Positions 36,242-45,668 of a DNA stretch of 64,000 bases are shown here, piece after piece. This DNA comes from Bin55 sp965116055 (GTDB lineage: Bacteria; Pseudomonadota; Gammaproteobacteria; Pseudomonadales; Azotimanducaceae). Made by a program: the position numbers and the translations under genes. Numbering within the stretch: position 1 is the stretch's first letter; every line of letters starts with the position of its first letter. Where the stretch lies: contig OZ220466.1 in NCBI GenBank assembly GCA_965116055.1, forward strand, positions 248,001 to 312,000, in the 5' to 3' direction. The notes under the pieces were generated by a model. That model searched no databases. It was not told the DNA's origin and saw nothing but the letters and a program-made list of their open reading frames with translations.

Positions 36242-36472
36242 ATGCGAGGCATTGAAGTTTTGAAACAACGACGATGTTTCAACCGGATGGCCCAGATCCA
36301 GCGTTTTATGAAGGATCGGCTCCCGGAGGGTCATTTGGCGCACCATGTCAGTGCTCTCCTGGATGGTTTGGACTTGCATGCGTTGTATGACCGTATGAAA
36401 GCGCTAGTCGTCACACGAACCTCGCATGATACTGCGAATGTCGGTCGTCCGACCATGAGGCTCAAGGACTGA
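36242..36472 (+). pseudogene. Transposase N-terminal remnant (IS1182-like)
   Basis: The 76-residue frame contains MKDRLPEGHLAHHVSALLDGLDLHALYDRM, cut here as RLPEGHLAHH and DGLDLHALYDRM. This resembles the N-terminus of IS1182-family transposases. The DDE domain is missing, and the frame stops after GRPTMRLKD. It is therefore a dead fragment behind an IS-like end. Family assignment rests on a short stretch. Confidence 0.55.
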
Positions 36473-36851
36473 TTCGAACCCCGAGCCGCCTTGAAGCGCC
36501 GGACAACCATGCTACAACCCGAAGATCAACGATGCCCGAACAAAAATGCAACAGTTCTGAGGCCTTGGGCGATTCACCAAGCCTTACACCTCTCACGATG
36601 CAGGTTCCTAACCATATTTACTGCTCAAGCTAGCTTTCACATATGTCCCGACATGTGTGTCATCGGGCTTGCAGCGCACTACAACGCTGAGTGGCACAAT
36701 TGATGTCAACCACAACCGTGCCACTGGGATGGCTGTTATCGGCGCTGCTGTTTCACTCGTCTAGGAGCATGTTTGTGTAGAGTTACCGGCAGTGCCACGC
36801 ACATTGCAAGCGTTCGCTACTTTCGCTACAAGTTGTGATAAACTAGCTACT
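36473..36851. other. IS debris and upstream region of the autotransporter
   Basis: No gene seen. It includes a second IS-end-like word CTAGGAGCATG at 36761, in the same direction as the one at 36200, and an inverted pair GTGGCAC/GTGCCAC around 36690-36725. Confidence 0.4.
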
Positions 36852-36895
36852 ATGGACAAACAATGGCAGAACGTTCCAAACAGGAGGATGAGGCC

Positions 36896-39800
36896 ATGAC
36901 GAAACTGAAGATGATGCGCGATATATCGCGGCCGCGCTGGCAGGTTCTGGGACCCTCACGCGCGCACGGCCTTGTCTGTACCCCCCCCCCTCGAAAATCC
37001 GGGTTCGGGGCGGTGTTGATGCATACCTTTGGAAGGACAGCCCACCACCTAAACGTTGGCCTCATCGCTGGTCTCTTCGCGCTTGTGGTGCTTGCTGCGC
37101 CCGAGACTGCCCAAGCTGCCAAGACCGTCACCATATCGACCGCGTCAACTACGATCACCGAGGGCGATTCCGGCAAGAAGGATGTGACCATCAACTTCAC
37201 CCTCGGGGAAAGCACACTCTTTCACCTTGATTTTATCGTTCAGGTTGTTGCCGCCAGCAGCACGGCAACCGACAACACCAATCGTGGCAGAACTTCATGT
37301 AGCGCTCCGTCCGATAATGCGGATATGTGTTATATTACGTTATTCAGCGAAGCATATGCCCCTATTAGCAACGGAACGAACGGAAGTTTCAAAATCGGCA
37401 TTCTGGGCGACACGGATGACGAGGGGAGTGGGGAGACGCTCGCCCTGCGTCTCGTGCCTGCCCCTGGAGCCAGATCGGACGGCTGGACGCAGAACAGCAA
37501 CACGCTCATCCTGACCATCCAGGACGATGACACCGCCAGCAGCGCGCCTGCCGCGCCCACGGGTCTGGCGGCGTCGCCGGGCAACGCGCAGGTGACGCTG
37601 ACGTGGAATAATCCGAACGACGAAAGCATCAGCAGTTACCATCTCAATCAGAAGAAGGGAACCGGTGCATGGGGCGGGTGGAATGCCATCCCTAACTCGG
37701 GCCGTGACACCGTGAGTCACACCGTGTCGTCCCTGGACAACGACAGCGAGTACAGCTTCCGCATCGCGGCCGTCAACGTCGGCGGTACCAGTGGCGGGTC
37801 GAACACGGTAACCGCAACACCGATGGCCCCCAGTGTGGTGGTGGAGCCGACAGCGCTGACGTTGAACGAGGGCGGTGCCGACCAGTACACGGTCGTGTTA
37901 GCGGGGCGGCCGCCGACCGGTGTGGTCAAGGTCAAGGTAGTCTCCGCCTCATCGGGTCGGGACGACCGGGATGTCGGCGCCTTCGTGTTCGAACCGTACA
38001 ACTGGAACGAGCCGCAGCTGATGTACGTGAACGGTCCATTGTCTGACACCAGAGAAGGCTATGTCGTCACGCTCAAACACTCGGTGGAGGCACCGGGCAC
38101 CAACTACGCCGACGTGGAGGCGGAGGATGTCACGGTGACAGTCGTGGACACCACCGCAACGCTGACCCTGGCAACCGACCCGGCGGCGGTGACGGAGGGC
38201 ACGGACATCAGTTTGGAGGTGACCTCGGACCGCACCTTGACCGGGACGCTGCCGGTGAAACTGACCTTCACCGCCCGCAGTTCAAGCAGTTTTGATGCCG
38301 CCGACCTGCCTGGCGGTCTGACGCAGATCCTGGGAGCGAACTTCGGCGGGACGGGCAGCACCACCGGCACGGTGACGATTCCGACCAACCCCGACACCAG
38401 TACCTCGGAAGGAGCCGAGGCCTACACCGTGACGCTAGGCGACGACAGCACCTATAACGGCTACAAACTCGGCAGCGACACCACGGCCGACGGCACCCTG
38501 AACGATGGCGCCTCCGCAAGCCCGACGACTAACACCAAAGGCATCACGGTCGTGCCGATGACCCTCACGACCGAAGAGGGCACCAGCGCTGCCTTCACCG
38601 TGGTGCTGGATGCGGTGCCGAGCGCTAACGTCACGGTGACCGTGACCGGCGCCTCGGGCGATGTGGTGTTTAACCACCAGGGCCAACTGGCCGACGGCAG
38701 CAACTACGGCAAGCTGACTTTCACCACCACGAACTGGGACAAGCCGCAATGGGTCCGGGTATGGGCGCGCGATGATGCCGACATGGTGGATGACGAGGAT
38801 GTGACCCTGACCCTGACGGCCACGGGTGGTGGCTACGATTCGGTCGCCGCGGCGACCGTCACGGTCACAGTGACCGAGAACGACAAGACCATGTCGCCCG
38901 GACTGGAGTTACCGGCGAAGCCGCAGGGACTTACCGCCGAAGCTGGCGATGGCGCGGTGACGCTGACGTGGCAGGATCCGGGCGACCCGACGATCCGCGA
39001 CTGGCAGGTATGGGTTCGCCGCGCCGGGCGCCAGACCTCGGGGTGGCTCACCATCCCCGGCGCCGACCATACCACGACCCGCCATACCGTACGGGGCTTG
39101 ATGAACGGCAAGGCCTATCGCTTCCGGGTGCGGGCCGTCAACGACGCCGGGCCGGGCGAACGCTCGCAGCGGGTGTCAGCGCGGCCGCAAACATCCCCCA
39201 CCCACGGGTCGCAGCGAGGTCCGGCGCGGCCGTTGATCGCGATCGCTGACGCGGCCGCCAAGGAGGGCACCGACCTTGTGTTCGTGCTGACTCTGTCAAC
39301 ACCTTCGCCGCACCCTGTGCGCGTGGCCTGGCAACCCTTATGGGGCGGTCCGCACGGGACTGCCCAGGCCCGGGTGGATTTTGTCCACAAGACCGGCGTG
39401 GCCCAGTTCCCGCCCGGCACCACCCACGTGACGATTCGCCTCAAGACCCTTGACGACGCACACGACGAAGGGCGGGAGACCTTCGCGGTCCGGTTGTCGA
39501 ATCCTGATGGCGGCGTCATCGCGGACGGCGAAGCGATCGGCACGATCATCAACGCCGATCCGATGCCGCGGGCGTGGCTCGGCCGTTTCGGCCGTACGGT
39601 GGCCGAAACGGCGCTTGACGGTATCGGTGCGCGCGTCGCGCGCACCGATACCGCAACCCTCGCCTCAGGTTTTCAAGGCGCGTTCGGCAGCGGGTCGCCG
39701 GGGACGAGCCTGGGACAACTGCTGGCCGGCAGCCACTTCACCTACACCCGCGGGGAGCCTACCCGTGGCAGCCTGGGCTTCTGGGGCCGTGGGGCACGGA

Positions 39801-40873
39801 GCGGCTTTGACGGCCGGACAGGTGCTGTCGAACTTGACGGCAAGGTCACCTCGGCGCTAATGGGTGTGGACTATGCGCGGGCACACTGGTTGGCCGGCGT
39901 GGCCTTCGCGCAAAGTCGCAGTCATGGCGGCTACCGCGGCGGCGACGCAGGCATGGCCGGCGGGGTTGAGGCCGCATTGACGGCCGCGATGCCCTATGCG
40001 TCCTGGCGCCCTGTCTCACGGCTGACGCTGTGGGGTGCCGGTGGCCGGGGCGACGGCGCCATCACGTTGACGACCGGCGCCGGCGAGATCTTGGCAACGC
40101 CTATCGGTTGGACCATGGCGGCTGGCGGTGCGAGCGGCGAGTTGTGGTCGTTCGACGCCGGCGGTACGCTGGCCCTGGTGTCGGATGCCCTGTGGACGCG
40201 TACGACCGCGGCCCGCACAGACGGACTGGCAGGGACCGCGGCCGTGGTCGGACGATGGCGGTTCGGCCTTGAAGGCAGTCGCCCATTCGCGTTGCCCGGC
40301 GGCACCAGTATCACGCCAACTCTGGAGTTGGGTGCGCGCCACGATCGCGGCGACGCCGAAATCGGCACCGGGGTGGAGCTGGGTGGCGGACTCGCGTGGC
40401 ACGACCCGCGCCGCGGACTCGAACTCCACCTTGACGGGCGTGCGCTGTTGACCCACGAGGACGGCGCGATGAAGGACCGGGGGTTGTCGGCATCGCTGGC
40501 CTACGATCCCCGACCCGACTCGGCCCTGGGCCTGACGTTCGCCTTGCGCCAGGACATCGGCGGCGCGGCCCGCGGTGGCCTGGACGCGTTATTCGACCAC
40601 GACCCGCTCGCACAGCGCCTGAAACGCAACCAGGACACCCGCTGGACGATCGAGGCAGGATACGGCCTGGCAGCCTACCGCGGGCGTTTCGTCAGCGCCC
40701 CGCAGGTGAGCTACGGTGTCGCGGCCGGCACCCGCGAGACCGGCATCGGCTGGCGTCTTGCGCAAGTGGCCGGCAGGCCCGACCTTAGCGTGGCGATCCG
40801 GGCCGTTCAGCGCGCGGAAGCGCGGGAACCAACCGACCACCGCATCGCCATGGAAGTCCACATCCATTGGTGA
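36896..40873 (+). CDS. Autotransporter with Calx-beta and fibronectin III repeats, C10 tract near the start
   Basis: A protein of about 1325 residues. I take ATG 36896, with AGGAGG 8 bases upstream. An earlier ATG at 36852 starts a 15-codon leader whose TGA overlaps it. A second start, ATG 37019, begins the signal peptide (LIAGLFALVVLAAPETAQA). Domains follow in order: Calx-beta-like, FnIII (LTWNNPNDESISSYHL), three more immunoglobulin-like units, FnIII (VTLTWQDPGDPTIRDW), and Calx-beta (KEGTDLVFVLTLSTPSPHP). A C-terminal outer-membrane beta-barrel of about 300 residues ends in Trp. The passenger is probably surface-displayed and adhesive. GC is much higher than in neighbours. A C10 run at codons 29-32 lies before the signal peptide. 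Confidence 0.82.
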   Translation: MTKLKMMRDISRPRWQVLGPSRAHGLVCTPPPRKSGFGAVLMHTFGRTAHHLNVGLIAGLFALVVLAAPETAQAAKTVTISTASTTITEGDSGKKDVTINFTLGESTLFHLDFIVQVVAASSTATDNTNRGRTSCSAPSDNADMCYITLFSEAYAPISNGTNGSFKIGILGDTDDEGSGETLALRLVPAPGARSDGWTQNSNTLILTIQDDDTASSAPAAPTGLAASPGNAQVTLTWNNPNDESISSYHLNQKKGTGAWGGWNAIPNSGRDTVSHTVSSLDNDSEYSFRIAAVNVGGTSGGSNTVTATPMAPSVVVEPTALTLNEGGADQYTVVLAGRPPTGVVKVKVVSASSGRDDRDVGAFVFEPYNWNEPQLMYVNGPLSDTREGYVVTLKHSVEAPGTNYADVEAEDVTVTVVDTTATLTLATDPAAVTEGTDISLEVTSDRTLTGTLPVKLTFTARSSSSFDAADLPGGLTQILGANFGGTGSTTGTVTIPTNPDTSTSEGAEAYTVTLGDDSTYNGYKLGSDTTADGTLNDGASASPTTNTKGITVVPMTLTTEEGTSAAFTVVLDAVPSANVTVTVTGASGDVVFNHQGQLADGSNYGKLTFTTTNWDKPQWVRVWARDDADMVDDEDVTLTLTATGGGYDSVAAATVTVTVTENDKTMSPGLELPAKPQGLTAEAGDGAVTLTWQDPGDPTIRDWQVWVRRAGRQTSGWLTIPGADHTTTRHTVRGLMNGKAYRFRVRAVNDAGPGERSQRVSARPQTSPTHGSQRGPARPLIAIADAAAKEGTDLVFVLTLSTPSPHPVRVAWQPLWGGPHGTAQARVDFVHKTGVAQFPPGTTHVTIRLKTLDDAHDEGRETFAVRLSNPDGGVIADGEAIGTIINADPMPRAWLGRFGRTVAETALDGIGARVARTDTATLASGFQGAFGSGSPGTSLGQLLAGSHFTYTRGEPTRGSLGFWGRGARSGFDGRTGAVELDGKVTSALMGVDYARAHWLAGVAFAQSRSHGGYRGGDAGMAGGVEAALTAAMPYASWRPVSRLTLWGAGGRGDGAITLTTGAGEILATPIGWTMAAGGASGELWSFDAGGTLALVSDALWTRTTAARTDGLAGTAAVVGRWRFGLEGSRPFALPGGTSITPTLELGARHDRGDAEIGTGVELGGGLAWHDPRRGLELHLDGRALLTHEDGAMKDRGLSASLAYDPRPDSALGLTFALRQDIGGAARGGLDALFDHDPLAQRLKRNQDTRWTIEAGYGLAAYRGRFVSAPQVSYGVAAGTRETGIGWRLAQVAGRPDLSVAIRAVQRAEAREPTDHRIAMEVHIHW
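36981..36990 (+). repeat. Poly-C tract (C10) inside the autotransporter coding region
   Basis: Ten C between the predicted start and the signal peptide. A change in length would shift the frame of an upstream start, but leave the ATG at 37019 usable. Confidence 0.9.
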
Positions 40874-40888
40874 GAGAGTCAGCAGAAA

Positions 40889-40920
40889 ACCGGGCGACTG
40901 ACAAGCGTACGTCGCCCGGT
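40889..40920 (+). terminator. Hairpin after the autotransporter gene
   Basis: ACCGGGCGAC (40889-40898) and GTCGCCCGGT (40911-40920) are perfect complements around 12 bases, 16 bases after the stop. No T-tract follows, so termination is likely but weak. Confidence 0.55.
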
Positions 40921-41354
40921 AAACGCAGAAGCCCGGTATAACCAAACGGGTTGCGGTTGCCTACGAAGTCGACGATGGACTGATCACTTCGCGCCACGCT
41001 TTGCGCTTGGCGCACACCTGCTTTATCCGGGCCACAACGCCAAGAAAGACCTGCCTGTCAATAGGCAATGACTTACAAAGCTGGGGACAAACTTTCGGAT
41101 GCATCGCTTGACACGCCATGCGAATGGCTGTTTCTTATTAAGGATGCCGCAACCGTGAACAGGCCCTTGAAGTCACGGATCGCCTCCTATCCAACGTGAA
41201 ATAGAGCCAATCAGCAGGTTGCCATGTGCATTTTCATAAGCAACCCGTCGGTCCATCATCTCAACTGGCAGGATGTACCAGAGTCAATCTTGGGTAGGTA
41301 CTTCCGAGTCGCGACATGGTTCACTCCACCCGCTTCATTGGCGCGATACAAAAG
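40921..41354. other. Gap between autotransporter and restriction remnant
   Basis: No identifiable gene. The sequence looks coding in places, but every frame is interrupted. Confidence 0.35.
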
Positions 41355-41620
41355 CATTGGTTGGCGCGGACATTCTCGCGCAGCGTCTAGTCAATGGTGA
41401 CGTTGCCGGGCACGGTCGCAACGCGTTCGCGGGCAATGTTGCTTAGGATTTAGGATCTCGTCGCCGAGCATCCGGACGGCACTGTCGTTGATCTCCAGTG
41501 CGTCGTAGAAGGCGAGTTCGTCCTCCGACAGGGCGCGAGCACAGGTCGCGGGACAGCTGGATCAGCTCCTCAATCACTTGTGCCGCCTTGACTTCCGATT
41601 CGGCGAAGGCAGTCACGCGG
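41355..41620 (-). pseudogene. hsdR: Type I restriction enzyme HsdR, C-terminal remnant
   Basis: Reading the minus strand in three successive frames gives ESEVKAAQVIEELIQLSRDL, then LSEDELAFYDALEINDSAVR plus MLGDEIL, then NIARERVATVPGNVTID, a TAG where Trp is expected, and TLRENVRAN. This is the conserved C-terminal domain of HsdR, which translocates and cuts DNA. At least two frameshifts and one stop codon show it is dead. The motor and nuclease domains are gone. It lies directly after the DUF1828 gene, on the same strand. Confidence 0.72.
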
Positions 41621-42377
41621 CCAATTCATCGCATGTTTCATCACGGATTGACCATGGTACCGGATGTACGTCATAATTTCGCATCGCATCCAGAATGTTC
41701 TCAGTAATCTCCTGCCCGGAATCATTGAGAATTGCGTAGGCGCGGGTCTCGGAAGAACGCACTTCCTTCGTATCAATCCAGGAAAATGCCATCGCCTGCG
41801 CAGTATCTCGGCTTGGTCGGTTGATCGCGCGCAGCACACGCTCAGGCTGAGTCTTGGATTTTGGTATGACAAAGTCGAAACTATGGTCGTAGCCGCTCTT
41901 ACCTGTAAACTTGACGCTCGTCGTGTAGCGAATATCTGAAATGTCGAGCCACTCGGTCACGTCGTCTAGAAATAAACTCGCGACGGTAGGCGAAGCCAAA
42001 TAGAAGAGATCGTTGACCGCCAGCATCGCCTGCACAAGGTTGTGTTTTTTCAAAGAAAAATTTTCCGAAGAAGTCTTGATTTCCAACACCTTTCCGTTCT
42101 CCCGTACACCGAATCCGTTGAGCGTCGCCCTGAACATGGCCTGACGCTTCTGACTGTCGATCCTACATCCGGACAGTTCCAAGTCATCGAGAACATACCC
42201 GCCGTCCGTCAACACAAAACCGCCATTAGCGCGTTTGACGTAAATCTGGAGGTAATCGTTGTGCCGGTCCAGGTATGGTGTTGTAATCTCAATCCAGTCT
42301 CCGGTCTCGCGCAAGCTTGTCCTATCCTTCAGCCAAGCCGAGTACCGTTCTACCAATGCCTGTATGTCTTGGATCAT
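41613..42377 (-). CDS. DUF1828/DUF1829 domain protein
   Basis: The 254-residue protein begins at the ATG that overlaps the upstream stop (ATGA). The N-terminal half, with TTPYLDRHNDYLQIYVKR and GFVLTDGGYVLDDLELSG, matches DUF1828; the C-terminal half matches DUF1829. The biochemical function is unknown. Families of this kind occur with toxin-antitoxin or restriction loci. It is intact while its flanks are decayed restriction genes, so it may still have a defence or regulatory role. Confidence 0.75.
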   Translation of the reverse strand: MIQDIQALVERYSAWLKDRTSLRETGDWIEITTPYLDRHNDYLQIYVKRANGGFVLTDGGYVLDDLELSGCRIDSQKRQAMFRATLNGFGVRENGKVLEIKTSSENFSLKKHNLVQAMLAVNDLFYLASPTVASLFLDDVTEWLDISDIRYTTSVKFTGKSGYDHSFDFVIPKSKTQPERVLRAINRPSRDTAQAMAFSWIDTKEVRSSETRAYAILNDSGQEITENILDAMRNYDVHPVPWSIRDETCDELAA

Positions 42378-42832
42378 GTGAATAGTCCCCGCTTGATTAC
42401 GGGTGGCTCGGTGATGTTGCAGAACCTCATGAAATCTTCGAGCGTCACCCACGGATCCTCCAGATTCGGAAACTTCTCGGGCGGCACCGGAAAGGCCCAC
42501 TTGTCTCCAAATCCTTCCCGGTAAAGGTGCAAATGAGGGGAGCCGACTTCCTCGCCGTCCGGGTTGCGGTGCGACGCACCGCCGAAATCAAGCCGCGCCA
42601 AAACCAAGACTTCCCGAGCACGATTCTGGTAAGTTCCTTTTTTGATGCCAATTCTTGCCCGGTGAAGATCAAGAAAGAACCGCTCGCGCCCGTCAACTGA
42701 AACTATAGGTACCTTGATCCGCCCTCCGAAACCTCCTAAATTCGGATAATCCCACTCGCGGTTATCCGCGCGCCGTTTCTCCATGGCCAGAAGCACCTCC
42801 GCCGTTGCTTGAGTGAAGCTTGCGTCAGACAT
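42374..42832 (-). CDS. DUF6978-like partner of the DUF1828 protein
   Basis: A 152-residue protein with LVLARLDFGGASHRNPDGEE, SPHLHLYREGFGDKWAF and a final helical region. These fit a small uncharacterised family (DUF6978, from memory) that is found immediately upstream of DUF1828 genes. It is conserved-looking and complete. The stop overlaps the next start by 4 bases, so the two products are made together and are likely to interact. Confidence 0.6.
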   Translation of the reverse strand: MSDASFTQATAEVLLAMEKRRADNREWDYPNLGGFGGRIKVPIVSVDGRERFFLDLHRARIGIKKGTYQNRAREVLVLARLDFGGASHRNPDGEEVGSPHLHLYREGFGDKWAFPVPPEKFPNLEDPWVTLEDFMRFCNITEPPVIKRGLFT

Positions 42833-43013
42833 GGGGAGTTCCTGTAGCCCGATGGCTGACCGAATTCAATGCCGCGGCCATGTTGTTCGCACGAAAACGA
42901 ATATTACCTACGATGAGCTTTGGGACTAGAAAATCGCGGGTCTGAGCAAGGACAATTGATTTTCTCTTGGCTTGTTCAATCTTGCTGCTACCTGCCCGCA
43001 CAATCACCACCAC
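42825..43013 (-). pseudogene. hsdS: Type I restriction specificity subunit HsdS, C-terminal remnant
   Basis: The frame contains KRKSIVLAQTRDFLVPKLIVG followed by NIRF. This resembles the HsdS end, in which a coiled coil leads to LxxLRDxLLPKLxSGEIRV. Only the tail remains, with unrelated residues after it. Together with the hsdR tail 1.2 kb downstream on the same strand, it suggests a former hsdM-hsdS-[DUF6978-DUF1828]-hsdR operon. The match is short, so confidence is moderate. Confidence 0.5.
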
Positions 43014-43144
43014 TCCGAGGCTCTTTCAAAATCAACCCAAGGCTGACGACCCTACAAATAGAGCATAACCATATCAATATGTAGATGCTCATCCTCAAGA
43101 GTTGAATATACCTCAATCCCTTACTGGAATTAGATTACAGCAGA

Positions 43145-43160
43145 TGTTTCACGTGAAACA
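43145..43160. promoter_or_regulatory. parS centromere site
   Basis: TGTTTCACGTGAAACA is the perfect consensus ParB-binding palindrome. It lies just beyond the gyrB 3' end. Confidence 0.97.
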
Positions 43161-43205
43161 TCGCAACTTAGGGGGAGGGTTCAGGATGACAGCGGCGCGC
43201 TTGAC

Positions 43206-45668
43206 CTAAATGTCCAAATTTGCGGCGTTGACGGATAGGGCGTTTGCCATGATATATTTCTTACGCGGTGCAACATCTTCGCCCATCAAATTATTGAACA
43301 GCCGATCAGCTTCGACTGCATCAACCAAGTCAACAACTGATATATTGCGGATGGCTGGGTCCATCGTAGTATCCCATAACTGACCGGGATTCATTTCGCC
43401 TAGCCCTTTGTAGCGGCTTAATGTCACGCCTTGACGCGCTTTTTGGAGAAGCCAATCTATACCGTCCATGAAATGGTCTGTCTCAAAGCGTTCAGTTCCT
43501 TTCTCGAAGTAGCCATCCTGTGCAAGCAAGCCATTTAACTCGCGGTTGAGTTTCTCGATCATGTGATACGTACGCGAGTCAATAAATTCCTGATCCAGTA
43601 CATGCGTTGCCAATGTCCCTCTGAAACGGCGCGCAATGCTCGGATAATAACAACCAACCTTTGAATCGTACACCAAATCCGTGCTAAATTGTCCTTCTTC
43701 GACCGCTAGCTCCGACTCTAGCCGATCAAGCCAACGACGCATGCTGGCTTCACTGTGCAGGTCACCGACCCTCTCTTCCACCGCGTCCACTTCCGTATTT
43801 TGAGCATCACGAGTCAAAATCGGAACATGAAGTAAATGCGTAGAAATATAAGTCGGCAAGGTTCTGGCATAAGCTTCAAGATGATGGCGCGTCTGCTGCA
43901 AGTTCAGCGCAAGCGATTGCACGGATTCGTCCGCCATAGCAGGTGAATCGGCATTCGCATGTACCTTAGCGCCGTCCAATGCGCTCGACAAGTAATAGTC
44001 GTCCAGCTCTCCATCATCTTTAACGTATCGTTCCGCTCGACCTTTCTTCACTTTGTACAGCGGGGGCAGCGCGATATAGATGTTTCCCTGCTCTATCAAT
44101 TGAGGCATGTGCCGGAAAAAGAAGGTCAACAGCAGCGTTCGAATGTGCGAGCCATCAATATCTGCGTCAGTCATGATGATGACGCGATGATAGCGCAGTT
44201 TCTCCAGGTTCGTATCAGAGCCAAGACCGCACCCAAGCGCAGTAACCAAAGCGGTCACCTCCTTTGAGCGCAACATCTTGTCCATGCGTGCTTTCTCGAC
44301 ATTCAAGATCTTGCCGCGCAATGGCAGGATCGCCTGTGAACGTCGGTCTCGAGCTTGTTTTGCCGAGCCGCCTGCGGAGTCCCCCTCAACAATGAATATT
44401 TCACTGTGTGCCGGATCTTTCTCTTGACAATCGGACAGTTTGCCAGGTAATCCGCCTAAATCAAGCGCATTCTTACGACGCGTGAGTTCTCGAGCTTTAC
44501 GCGCTGCCTCTCGTGCTTGTGCCGCCTCAATCATACGCTCAGAGATGCTTTTCGCAGCTTTTGGATTTTCGAGTAGATATTCCGACAGTAACTCATACAG
44601 CGAGGTTTCTACCGCTGGTCTCGCTTCGCTTGAGACCAATTTATCTTTCGTTTGGGACGAAAATTTAGGATCCGGCAACTTAACGGACACCACTGCCGCC
44701 AAGCCTTCGCGCGCATCCTCTCCGGTTGTCTTAATCTCACTCCCTTTTGAAACATCCTCGCGTTCAATGTAATTGTTGAGTGTACGTGTGAGTGCTGTCC
44801 GAAACCCTGCAAGGTGGCTACCACCATCCGCTTGATGAATATTGTTGCAGTACGTCCGTACCTGCTCATGGTACGAGTCGGTCCACTGCATTGCGATTTC
44901 GACGCCAACATTGCCCTCCACCGTACGTTGAAAGTGAACGACATCGTGTAACGGCTTCTTTTCACTGTTGAGGTACGACACATACTCGCGTAAGCCACCG
45001 TCGTAGCGGAATTGTTGTTGTTCGTCCGTGCGCTCATCAGTCAACGTCAATTGCACACCGGAGTTTAGAAACGCTAGTTCGCGCAACTTGGCTGACATGA
45101 CATCGAAGCGATACTGAACCTTCTTAAAGATCTCAACTGACGCTTCGAAGTAACATGTGGTGCCGGTCTGATCTGTTTCCCCGACCGGCCGTAATTCGGA
45201 TGTAGGAGCACCGTTTTCATATGTTTGCTCAAATACTTGTCCATCACGGTGAATAGTTAACCGAAAAAAAGACGATAGCGCATTCACCACCGACAGGCCC
45301 ACGCCGTGTAACCCACCCGAGACCTTGTAAGCATTTGCGTCAAACTTACCACCGGCGTGCAAAGTCGTCATGATGACTTCAGCCGCAGATTTGCCTTCTT
45401 CTTCATGAAGATCAACGGGGATACCGCGGCCGTCGTCACGCACGGTGACGCCGTTGTCAGCATGAATGATCACGTCAACGGACGAGCAATGGCCTGCCAA
45501 TGCTTCATCAATCGAATTGTCCACGAGCTCCTGCACCATATGCTGCAACCCCGTGCCATCTTCTGTGTCGCCGATGTACATCCCTGGTCTGCAGCGTACC
45601 GCATCCAATCCACGCAATACTTTGATGCTGTCGGCGTTGTAATTCTCCATGTTCTCGTCGTTAGTCAT
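43206..45668 (-). CDS. gyrB: DNA gyrase subunit B
   Basis: GyrB is the ATPase and DNA-binding half of gyrase. The 820-residue protein has the GHKL ATPase (LVDNSIDEALAGH, DGRGIPVDLHEEEGKSAAEV, GGLHGVGLSVVNALS), the transducer, and a Toprim domain (FIVEGDSAGGSAKQARDR and MTDADIDGSHIRTLLL). The roughly 170-residue insert typical of proteobacterial GyrB is present, giving its full length. The start may be the sixth-codon methionine at 45650 rather than 45668. It is separated from recF by 641 bases holding a parS. Confidence 0.97.
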   Translation of the reverse strand: MTNDENMENYNADSIKVLRGLDAVRCRPGMYIGDTEDGTGLQHMVQELVDNSIDEALAGHCSSVDVIIHADNGVTVRDDGRGIPVDLHEEEGKSAAEVIMTTLHAGGKFDANAYKVSGGLHGVGLSVVNALSSFFRLTIHRDGQVFEQTYENGAPTSELRPVGETDQTGTTCYFEASVEIFKKVQYRFDVMSAKLRELAFLNSGVQLTLTDERTDEQQQFRYDGGLREYVSYLNSEKKPLHDVVHFQRTVEGNVGVEIAMQWTDSYHEQVRTYCNNIHQADGGSHLAGFRTALTRTLNNYIEREDVSKGSEIKTTGEDAREGLAAVVSVKLPDPKFSSQTKDKLVSSEARPAVETSLYELLSEYLLENPKAAKSISERMIEAAQAREAARKARELTRRKNALDLGGLPGKLSDCQEKDPAHSEIFIVEGDSAGGSAKQARDRRSQAILPLRGKILNVEKARMDKMLRSKEVTALVTALGCGLGSDTNLEKLRYHRVIIMTDADIDGSHIRTLLLTFFFRHMPQLIEQGNIYIALPPLYKVKKGRAERYVKDDGELDDYYLSSALDGAKVHANADSPAMADESVQSLALNLQQTRHHLEAYARTLPTYISTHLLHVPILTRDAQNTEVDAVEERVGDLHSEASMRRWLDRLESELAVEEGQFSTDLVYDSKVGCYYPSIARRFRGTLATHVLDQEFIDSRTYHMIEKLNRELNGLLAQDGYFEKGTERFETDHFMDGIDWLLQKARQGVTLSRYKGLGEMNPGQLWDTTMDPAIRNISVVDLVDAVEADRLFNNLMGEDVAPRKKYIMANALSVNAANLDI

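Noticed and set aside
37330..40613. Many long minus-strand and alternate-frame open frames in the autotransporter gene
   Set aside because: They come from the high GC of that gene; none has a family-like sequence.
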